Shown: positions 58,577 to 64,000 of the stretch, one piece after another | Layout of the letters: each line of letters begins with the position of its first letter | How positions within the stretch are numbered: position 1 is the first letter of the stretch | DNA from: JBGPLJ01 sp963826145 | GTDB taxonomy: Bacteria > Pseudomonadota > Gammaproteobacteria > Steroidobacterales > Steroidobacteraceae | NCBI GenBank assembly: GCA_963826145.1 | Contig: CAWGVW010000002.1 | Span: forward strand, 1,240,001-1,304,000 | DNA: 64,000 nucleotides | Direction: 5' to 3' | Translations under genes and position numbers: made by a program | Notes under the pieces: generated by a model | The model's database searches: none | What the model was told of the DNA's origin: nothing | Seen by the model: the letters and a program-made list of their open reading frames with translations, nothing else

Positions 58577-58888
58577 ATGGCCAATCAGAACATCCGCATC
58601 CGCCTCAAGGCCTTCGATCATCGTCTGATCGATACCTCGGCGCGGGAGATCGTCGAAACGGCCAAGCGCACGGGCGCCACCGTCCGGGGACCCGTGCCGC
58701 TGCCGACCAAAATGGAGCGCTTCACCGTGCTGGTCTCCCCGCATGCCGACAAGGATGCACGCGACCAGTACGAGATCCGCACTCATAAGCGCTTGATGGA
58801 CATACTGAATCCGACCGACAAGACGGTCGATGCCCTGATGAAGCTGGAATTGCCCGCCGGGGTCGACGTCCAGATCAAGCTGAACTAG
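58577..58888 (+). CDS. rpsJ: 30S ribosomal protein S10
   Basis: Small-subunit head protein and NusG/NusB partner in antitermination; 103 residues. NQNIRIRLKAFDHRLIDTSA, GPVPLPTKMERFTVLVSPHA and KRLMDILNPTDKTVDALMKL are family landmarks. Starts immediately after the tuf stop and is separated from rplC by a palindrome and a promoter, so it belongs to the str transcript in this genome. Confidence 0.97.
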   Translation: MANQNIRIRLKAFDHRLIDTSAREIVETAKRTGATVRGPVPLPTKMERFTVLVSPHADKDARDQYEIRTHKRLMDILNPTDKTVDALMKLELPAGVDVQIKLN

Positions 58889-58890
58889 GA

Positions 58891-58964
58891 GGTACCGGGA
58901 TTGGATAACTGGGAATTTGCGCCGCGGCCGAAAAGCAAATCCCCAGTTATCCAATCCCGGTACC
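58891..58964. repeat. Palindromic element with GGTACCGGGA ends, copy 2
   Basis: Two 30-base arms (58891-58920, 58935-58964) inverted with 29 matches, loop GCCGCGGCCGAAAA. Starts two bases after the rpsJ stop. Same outer ends and arm pattern as 38269-38346 (GGTACCGGGA, then ACTGGG and ATTTG), differing at several inner positions that are compensated in the other arm. Likely terminates the str transcript as well. Confidence 0.8.
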
Positions 58965-58974
58965 GGTTTGAAAG

Positions 58975-59002
58975 TTGAAGTTGTTGAATTCGCTGATATA
59001 CT
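58975..59002 (+). promoter_or_regulatory. Promoter of the rplC-onward S10 operon
   Basis: TTGAAG (58975-58980, four of six) and TATACT (58997-59002, five of six) with a 16-base spacer, just after the palindrome. A 5' leader of about 145 bases with a T6 run (GCGCGCCTTTTTTCCCGG) then leads to rplC. In E. coli L4 controls such leaders; the place fits but is not shown. Confidence 0.6.
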
Positions 59003-59151
59003 TGCGCGCCTTTTTTCCCGGTCGGAACGCGTAGACGGCTGCGCCAGGCGCCTCCCAAAAGGGGCACTCGGGGCAGCTGACTAGACCGCCGGCCTAGTTG
59101 AATCAGCGCCAGCCAATCGAAGCTGTGCGCGGTGTTGAACGAGGACATCCA

Positions 59152-59832
59152 ATGAGTATCGGTCTGGTTGGCCGCAAGTGCGGCATGACCCGCGTTTTCA
59201 CTGACGCCGGCGAAACACTGCCGGTGACGGTCATCGAGGTTCTTCCGAACCGCGTGACACAGGTGAAGAACGCCGACACGGACGGTTACCGCGCAGTGCA
59301 GGTGACGTTCGGCAAACGCAAGCAATCCCGTCTCTCGAAACCCGTCGCCGGACACTACGCCAAGGCCAGTGTCGAGCCGGGTCTCGATCTCGTCGAATTC
59401 CGTCTCGCCGACGGCGAAGGTGCGGACTACAAAGCCGGCAGCGAAATCAAAGCGGATCTTTTCAGCGCCGGACAGATCGTCGACGTCACCGGCACGACCA
59501 AGGGCAAGGGCTTTGCCGGCACGATGAAGCGCCACAACTTCGCGGGCGGCTACAAATCGCACGGCAACTCGGTGTCGCATCGCGCGCCGGGCTCCATCGG
59601 CCAGCGCCAGACGCCAGGGCGTGTGTTCCTTGGCAAGCGCATGTCGGGCCACATGGGCGTCGACAACATCACCACCGAGAATCTGCGAGTGGTCGAGGTG
59701 GATCTCGAAAGGAACCTTCTTCTCATCCGCGGCGCGGTGCCGGGCTCCGAGGGCGGCAACGTCTTCGTGCGTCCTTCGGTGCGTGCGGCCCGCAAGGCGA
59801 AGCGCGTCAAGCTCGCGCCCAACAAGAAGTAA
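59152..59832 (+). CDS. rplC: 50S ribosomal protein L3
   Basis: Near-peptidyl-transferase protein of 226 residues. Start MSIGLVGRKCGMTRVFTDAG; the key loop FAGTMKRHNFAGGYKSHGNS, HRAPGSIGQRQTPGRVFLGK RMSGHMG with the Gln methylated in relatives; C-terminal VFVRPSVRAARKAKRVK. First gene of the transcript after the promoter above. Six bases to rplD. Confidence 0.97.
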   Translation: MSIGLVGRKCGMTRVFTDAGETLPVTVIEVLPNRVTQVKNADTDGYRAVQVTFGKRKQSRLSKPVAGHYAKASVEPGLDLVEFRLADGEGADYKAGSEIKADLFSAGQIVDVTGTTKGKGFAGTMKRHNFAGGYKSHGNSVSHRAPGSIGQRQTPGRVFLGKRMSGHMGVDNITTENLRVVEVDLERNLLLIRGAVPGSEGGNVFVRPSVRAARKAKRVKLAPNKK

Positions 59833-59838
59833 GCGCCC

Positions 59839-60450
59839 ATGAAACTGAAACTCGTCGGCGGCGCAGGCACGGGCCTGCAGGTTTCCGAAGCTACCTTCGG
59901 ACGCGATTTCAACGAAGCGCTGGTGCACCAGGTCGTCAAGGCGTACCGCAATGCCGGCCGCTCCGGCACCAAGGCGCAGAAGACCAAGGCCGAAGTGCGC
60001 GGCGGCGGCAAGAAGCCGCATGCGCAGAAGGGCACCGGCCAGGCGCGCGCGGGATCGAGCCGCAGCCCCATTTGGGTCGGTGGTGGCGTCACCTTCGCCG
60101 CAAAGCCCCGCAGCTTCGAGCAAAAAGTGAATCGGAAGATGTACCAGGGCGCCATCCGCTCGATGCTCTCCGAGCTCGTGCGTCAGGATCGGCTCGTCGT
60201 CGCCGACAAGATCGAGCTCGACGCGCCGAAGACGAAGCTCCTCACGACGAAGCTCAAGAGCTGGGCGCTCGAGGAAAACGTGCTGATCGTGGTCGACGCC
60301 ATCGACGAGAAGCTCGTGCTCGCCTCGCGGAACCTTCCTTACGTCAAGGTCGTGACCGCGGCCGCGGTCGACCCCGTTTCGCTTGCCCGGCACGACAAGG
60401 TGCTGGTCACTGTCGGCGCGATCAAGCAGCTGGAAGAGAGACTGGCATGA
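59839..60450 (+). CDS. rplD: 50S ribosomal protein L4
   Basis: Tunnel protein and, in E. coli, regulator of the S10 operon; 203 residues. Extended loop RSGTKAQKTKAEVRGGGKKP, KGTGQARAGSSRSPIWVGGG, then the globular part LSELVRQDRLVVADKIELDA. Its stop overlaps the rplW ATG (ATGA). Confidence 0.97.
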   Translation: MKLKLVGGAGTGLQVSEATFGRDFNEALVHQVVKAYRNAGRSGTKAQKTKAEVRGGGKKPHAQKGTGQARAGSSRSPIWVGGGVTFAAKPRSFEQKVNRKMYQGAIRSMLSELVRQDRLVVADKIELDAPKTKLLTTKLKSWALEENVLIVVDAIDEKLVLASRNLPYVKVVTAAAVDPVSLARHDKVLVTVGAIKQLEERLA

Positions 60451-60752
60451 CGAGCAAGGAATACCTGACGAATCTCCTCATCGCGCCGCACGTCTCGGAG
60501 AAGACCGCGCGCGCGACCGAGCGCGCCAACCAGTACGTCTTTCGTGTGCGCCATGAGGCGACCAAGACGGAAGTGCGCCAGGCGGTGGAGCTCATGTTCT
60601 CCGTCAAGGTCGAGTCGGTGCAGACCGTGAATCGCGCGGGCAAGGCAACCGTGTTCAAGCAGAAGCGCGGCCGCCGTAACGGCATCAAGAAGGCCTATGT
60701 GCGTCTCGCGGCCGGCCAGACGATCGATTTCACCCAGTCTTCAGATAAATAA
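60447..60752 (+). CDS. rplW: 50S ribosomal protein L23
   Basis: Tunnel-exit protein that docks trigger factor and SRP; 101 residues. LTNLLIAPHVSEKTARATER and YVFRVRHEATKTEVRQAVEL with a basic loop KQKRGRRNGIKKAYVRL. ATGA overlap with rplD. Confidence 0.96.
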   Translation: MTSKEYLTNLLIAPHVSEKTARATERANQYVFRVRHEATKTEVRQAVELMFSVKVESVQTVNRAGKATVFKQKRGRRNGIKKAYVRLAAGQTIDFTQSSDK

Positions 60753-60767
60753 GGCCGAGAAGTAGTC

Positions 60768-61592
60768 ATGGCTCTCATCAAAATGCGGCCGACGTCCCCG
60801 GGGACGCGCTTTGTAATCAAGGTCGATCGCTCGCACCTGCACAAGGGCGGGCCGCACAAGTCGCTCACGGCGAGCCAGAGCAGGACCGGTGCGCGCAACC
60901 ACTTCGGCCGGCAGACAGTGCGCCACATCGGCGGCGGCAGCCGGCAGAAGTACCGCGTCATCGACTTCAAGCGCGACAAGGACGGCATCGTCGGCGTGGT
61001 CGAGCGGCTCGAATACGATCCGAACCGCACGGCGCACCTCGCACTTGTCCTCTACAAAGATGGCGAGCGGCGCTACATCCTCGCGCCGAAGGGCGTGAAG
61101 GCCGGCGATGAAATCCGGGCGGGCTCGGAAGCGCCGATCAAGCCGGGCAATGCGATGGCGCTGCGCCACATTCCCGTCGGTTCGATCGTGCACAACGTCG
61201 AGATGAAGCCGGGCAAGGGCGGCCAGATCGCGAGGAGCGCGGGCAGCTCCGTTTCCTACACCTCGCGCGAAGGCATTTTCGCGATGCTGCGCCTGAAGTC
61301 GGGCGAGCAGCGCAAGGTCCACGTCGACTGCCGTGCGACCATCGGCGAAGTCGGCAACGACGAACATAACCTGCGCGTCTACGGCAAGGCCGGCGCAAAG
61401 CGCTGGCGCGGCATCCGCCCGACGGTACGCGGGGCGGCGATGAATCCGGTCGACCATCCGCACGGCGGCGGCGAAGGCAAGGCCGGCCAGGGCAATCCGC
61501 ACCCCGTCAGCCCATGGGGCTGGAACACGAAGGGCAAGAAGACCCGCCGTAACAAGCGGACCGACAACATGATGATTCAGCGCCGGAACTGA
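60768..61592 (+). CDS. rplB: 50S ribosomal protein L2
   Basis: Central large-subunit protein of 274 residues. RTGARNHFGRQTVRHIGGGS, YILAPKGVKAGDEIRAGSEA, MALRHIPVGSIVHNVEMKPG and RGAAMNPVDHPHGGGEGKAG with the conserved His needed for peptidyl transfer. ATG after GGCCGAGAAG-type site. Confidence 0.97.
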   Translation: MALIKMRPTSPGTRFVIKVDRSHLHKGGPHKSLTASQSRTGARNHFGRQTVRHIGGGSRQKYRVIDFKRDKDGIVGVVERLEYDPNRTAHLALVLYKDGERRYILAPKGVKAGDEIRAGSEAPIKPGNAMALRHIPVGSIVHNVEMKPGKGGQIARSAGSSVSYTSREGIFAMLRLKSGEQRKVHVDCRATIGEVGNDEHNLRVYGKAGAKRWRGIRPTVRGAAMNPVDHPHGGGEGKAGQGNPHPVSPWGWNTKGKKTRRNKRTDNMMIQRRN

Positions 61593-61605
61593 AGGAGACC
61601 GATCA

Positions 61606-61896
61606 GTGCCACGTTCATTGAAGAAAGGCCCGTTCCTCGACCTGCACCTGGCAGCCAAGGTGCGCGTGGCGGCGGCCAAGAACGATCGCCGGCCGATCAA
61701 GACCTGGTCGCGCCGCTCGATGATCAATCCGGACATGGTCGGGCTCACGCTCGCCGTGCACAACGGGCGCCAGCACGTGCCGGTGCTCGTCTCGGAGAAC
61801 ATGGTCGGCCACAAGCTCGGCGAATTCGCACCGACGCGCACTTTCAAAGCGCACTCGGGCGACAAGAAGGTCGAGACGTCGGAAGCGTCCACCTAG
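61606..61896 (+). CDS. rpsS: 30S ribosomal protein S19
   Basis: Head protein contacting S13; 96 residues, GTG start after AAGGAG. PRSLKKGPFLDLHLAAKVRV, IKTWSRRSMINPDMVGLTLA, VGHKLGEFAPTRTFKAHSGD. Ten bases to rplV. Confidence 0.96.
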   Translation: MPRSLKKGPFLDLHLAAKVRVAAAKNDRRPIKTWSRRSMINPDMVGLTLAVHNGRQHVPVLVSENMVGHKLGEFAPTRTFKAHSGDKKVETSEAST

Positions 61897-61906
61897 AGAG
61901 AATCCC

Positions 61907-62242
61907 ATGCAGGTCAAAGCACAGCTTCGCTACGCCCGCATCAGCCCGCAGAAATGCCGGCTGGTCGCCGACGTCATCCGCGGCAAACCCGTGGGCAACG
62001 CCAAGAACACCCTGAAGTTCATGCCGAAGAAAGGCGCGGACCTGGTGCTGAAGGTGCTCGAGTCCGCGATCTCGAACGCCGAGCAGAACCACGGCCTCGA
62101 CATCGACGAGCTCAAAGTGTCGAGCATCTGCATCGACGCGGCGCCGATGTTCAAGCGCTTCCATGCGCGCGCGAAGGGGCGTGGCAACCGCATCCTCAAG
62201 CGCAACAGCCACATCACCATCCACGTCGGCGACGGCAAGTAG
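61907..62242 (+). CDS. rplV: 50S ribosomal protein L22
   Basis: Tunnel protein of 111 residues. RYARISPQKCRLVADVIRGK, ALESAISNAEQNHG-like segment and C-terminal FKRFHARAKGRGNRILKRNS with the tunnel beta hairpin. GAGAGAAT site before the ATG. Confidence 0.96.
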   Translation: MQVKAQLRYARISPQKCRLVADVIRGKPVGNAKNTLKFMPKKGADLVLKVLESAISNAEQNHGLDIDELKVSSICIDAAPMFKRFHARAKGRGNRILKRNSHITIHVGDGK

Positions 62243-62253
62243 GAATCGACTCC

Positions 62254-62979
62254 ATGGGTCAGAAAGTCAATCCGATCGGCATCCGCCTTGGCATCACGCG
62301 CGACTGGACCTCGAAGTGGTACGCGGGCACGAAGAGCTTTCCCGCGCACCTCGCCACCGATCACATGGTGCGCGAGTTCCTGCAGAAGCGCCTCGTCGAA
62401 GCGTCGGTGAGCCGCATCCACATCGAGCGCGCCGCCAAGAAGGCGAACATCACGATCTCGACGGCCCGCCCCGGCATCGTGATCGGCAAGAAGGGCGAGG
62501 ACATCGAAAAGCTCCGCCTCGAAGTCGCCAAGATGATGAAGATGCCGGTGCACGATGTGCGCATCAACATCGCCGAGATCAGAAAGCCGGAGCTCGACGC
62601 GCAGCTCGTCGCCGACGGCATTGCGCAGCAGCTCGAGAAGCGCGTGATGTTCCGCCGCGCCATGAAGCGCGCCGTGACCAACACGATGCGAAGCGGTGCC
62701 CTCGGCATCAAGGTGCGCCTCTCCGGACGGCTGAATGGCGCGGAAATCGCGCGCACCGAGTGGTATCGCGAAGGACGCATTCCGCTCCATACCTTCCGCG
62801 CGGACATTGATTACGGCCTCGGCCAGGCGTTCACGACCTATGGCGTCATCGGCGTCAAGGTGTGGATCTTCAAGGGCGAAGTGTTCGAGAAGGAAAAGGA
62901 AGTCATCGAGGCGAAGGAAGGCGAGGGCGCGCCCGAAGCCGCCGCCGCGAGCGCGCCGGCAGCGGCGCCGAGCGCTTAA
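62254..62979 (+). CDS. rpsC: 30S ribosomal protein S3
   Basis: mRNA-entry protein of 241 residues. MGQKVNPIGIRLGITRDWTS, KH domain RPGIVIGKKGEDIEKLRLEV, LSGRLNGAEIARTEWYREGR and YGVIGVKVWIFKGEVF. Ala-rich tail ends the chain. 21 bases to rplP. Confidence 0.97.
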   Translation: MGQKVNPIGIRLGITRDWTSKWYAGTKSFPAHLATDHMVREFLQKRLVEASVSRIHIERAAKKANITISTARPGIVIGKKGEDIEKLRLEVAKMMKMPVHDVRINIAEIRKPELDAQLVADGIAQQLEKRVMFRRAMKRAVTNTMRSGALGIKVRLSGRLNGAEIARTEWYREGRIPLHTFRADIDYGLGQAFTTYGVIGVKVWIFKGEVFEKEKEVIEAKEGEGAPEAAAASAPAAAPSA

Positions 62980-63000
62980 AGACATTCTGGAAACGACGTC

Positions 63001-63414
63001 ATGATGCAACCGAAGCGGACCAAGTACCGCAAACAGTTCAAGGGGCGCAATGCCGGCTTAGCGCAGCGGGGCAGCAGCGTCGCGTTCGGCGAGTTTGGCC
63101 TGAAGACCACTGACCGCGGCCGCATGACGGCGCGCGAGATCGAAGCCGCGCGCCGCGCGATCAGCCGCTACATCAAGCGCGGCGGCAACCTCTGGATCCG
63201 CGTCTTCCCGGACGTGCCGATCACGAAGAAGCCGCTCGAAGTGCGCATGGGGAGCGGCAAGGGCAACGTCGAGTACTACGTTGCGCGCGTGCAGCCCGGC
63301 AAGGTGCTGTTTGAAATCGAAGGGCTCGCCGAAGAGACCGCCCGCGAAGCGTTCCGCCTCGCGTCCGCCAAGCTCTCGGTGTCAACCATGTTCGTGAAAC
63401 GTCAGGTGCGTTGA
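63001..63414 (+). CDS. rplP: 50S ribosomal protein L16
   Basis: A-site-proximal protein, 137 residues. MQPKRTKYRKQFKGRNAGLA, FGLKTTDRGRMTAREIEAAR, RVFPDVPITKKPLEVRMGSG KGNVEYYVARV. Either of two adjacent ATGs (63001, 63004) may be used. The stop overlaps the rpmC ATG (TGATG). Confidence 0.96.
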   Translation: MMQPKRTKYRKQFKGRNAGLAQRGSSVAFGEFGLKTTDRGRMTAREIEAARRAISRYIKRGGNLWIRVFPDVPITKKPLEVRMGSGKGNVEYYVARVQPGKVLFEIEGLAEETAREAFRLASAKLSVSTMFVKRQVR

Positions 63415-63617
63415 TGAAAGCGAAAGACCTGCGCTCGCACAAGCGCACCGATCTCAACGAGGAGCTGCAGAAGCTGCGCAAAGAGCAGTTCAACCTGCGC
63501 ATGTCGGCCGCGGCGGGCTCGCCCGCGCGTCCCGACCAGTGGAGCAAGGTCCGCCGCAACATCGCGCGCATCAAGACCGTGCTCGGCGAGCAGCAGCGCA
63601 GCGGAGGTGTGAAGTGA
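63414..63617 (+). CDS. rpmC: 50S ribosomal protein L29
   Basis: Tunnel-exit protein of 67 residues. MKAKDLRSHKRTDLNEELQK and LRKEQFNLRMSAAAGSP with the two-helix pattern. Overlaps rplP by one base and rpsQ by four (GTGA). Confidence 0.94.
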   Translation: MKAKDLRSHKRTDLNEELQKLRKEQFNLRMSAAAGSPARPDQWSKVRRNIARIKTVLGEQQRSGGVK

Positions 63618-63898
63618 GCCCCGAAGTGAAGAGCGAATCGAAGACCGAACCCGGCACGCGCACCCTTACGGGTCGCGTGGTGAGCAGCAAGATGGACAAG
63701 ACCGTCGCGGTTGCCATCGAGCGCCTGATCAAGCACGAGAAGTACGGCAAGTACATCCGCCGCACGACGAAGCTCCTCGCTCATGACGAGGCGAACGAGT
63801 GCAAGGAAGGCGATCTCGTGGACATCACGCCCTGCCGGCCGCTGTCGCGCCGCAAGTCGTGGAAGCTCCTGCGCGTCGTCGAACGCGCCCCGAGCTGA
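63614..63898 (+). CDS. rpsQ: 30S ribosomal protein S17
   Basis: 16S-binding protein of 94 residues with GTG start in a GTGA overlap on rpmC. TGRVVSSKMDKTVAVAIERL, KYGKYIRRTTKLLAHDEANE and DLVDITPCRPLSRRKSWKLL are typical. Confidence 0.95.
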   Translation: MSPEVKSESKTEPGTRTLTGRVVSSKMDKTVAVAIERLIKHEKYGKYIRRTTKLLAHDEANECKEGDLVDITPCRPLSRRKSWKLLRVVERAPS

Positions 63899-63952
63899 CC
63901 GAACGATCGCTGACTGAAACGTCATTGAACCGAAGAATTCGAGAGTACTGCC

Positions 63953-64000
63953 ATGATCCAGATGCGAACCATGTTGAACGCCGCCGACAACAGCGGCGCT
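63953..64000 (+). CDS. rplN: 50S ribosomal protein L14, first 16 residues
   Basis: The window ends 48 bases into the gene. MIQMRTMLNAADNSGA matches the L14 start (MIQ...L..ADNSGA). GAGAG lies before the ATG. Its place after rpsQ is that of the spc operon. Confidence 0.93.
   Translation, partial: MIQMRTMLNAADNSGA

Overview
The window reads as one continuous stretch of a GC-rich proteobacterial chromosome. The gene order tRNA-Tyr/Gly/Thr-tuf-tRNA-Trp-secE-nusG-rplKAJL-rpoBC, followed by rpsL-rpsG-fusA-tuf-rpsJ and the S10 ribosomal operon, together with RpoB and RpoC lengths of 1358 and 1407 residues, suggests a gammaproteobacterium, perhaps of the Xanthomonadales/Nevskiales/Steroidobacter type. 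That placement is inference from gene order and protein style; there is no 16S gene here.

Layout. 1-3245 (minus strand): an outer-membrane barrel protein, a membrane histidine kinase with a periplasmic-binding-like N-terminus, and the start of a response regulator. 3600-6811: a small membrane protein, a proline-rich GspC/PilP-like protein and a lipoprotein secretin carrying a C-terminal cohesin-like domain. 7149-19352: a tight three-gene operon of cupredoxin/multicopper-oxidase-like secreted proteins, the last about 3000 residues long with Ig-like, beta-helix and choice-of-anchor modules. 19649-25055: small secreted proteins, an SCO1-type copper chaperone and a cytochrome c fused to a periplasmic-binding-like domain. 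25052-26301: a DUF3617-like protein and a lytic transglycosylase. 26401-34276: a histidine kinase fused in frame to the pseudopilin GspG, then GspF, GspE, PilM/N/O-like proteins and three more pseudopilins. 34495-36413: a NarL-type response regulator and an ExeA-like AAA ATPase with an FHA domain. 36646-50172: tRNA, tuf, secE-nusG, L11/L1, L10/L7-L12 and rpoBC genes. 50268-54162: a hydrolase-LuxR fusion, a methanethiol methyltransferase-like protein, a metallo-beta-lactamase-fold hydrolase and an SMP-30-like lactonase. 54213-64000: the str and S10 operons, ending inside rplN.

How it may work together (inference). The two secretion loci (secretin at 4.4-6.8 kb, pseudopilus and motor at 26.4-34.3 kb) have complementary contents and share an 18/20-identical motif upstream, so they probably form one type II-like secretion machine under a NarL-type two-component system. 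The secreted copper-oxidase-like proteins, SCO1-like chaperone and cytochrome c lying between them are plausible cargo and redox partners, which suggests an extracellular oxidation system. The metal or other substrate is not shown by the sequence.

Caution. From about 3.95 to 18.2 kb almost every gene is interrupted by frame changes while coding character is preserved in the alternative frames. This looks like a locally uncorrected sequence with single-base indels rather than gene decay. The rest of the window is clean apart from one frameshift at 53431.
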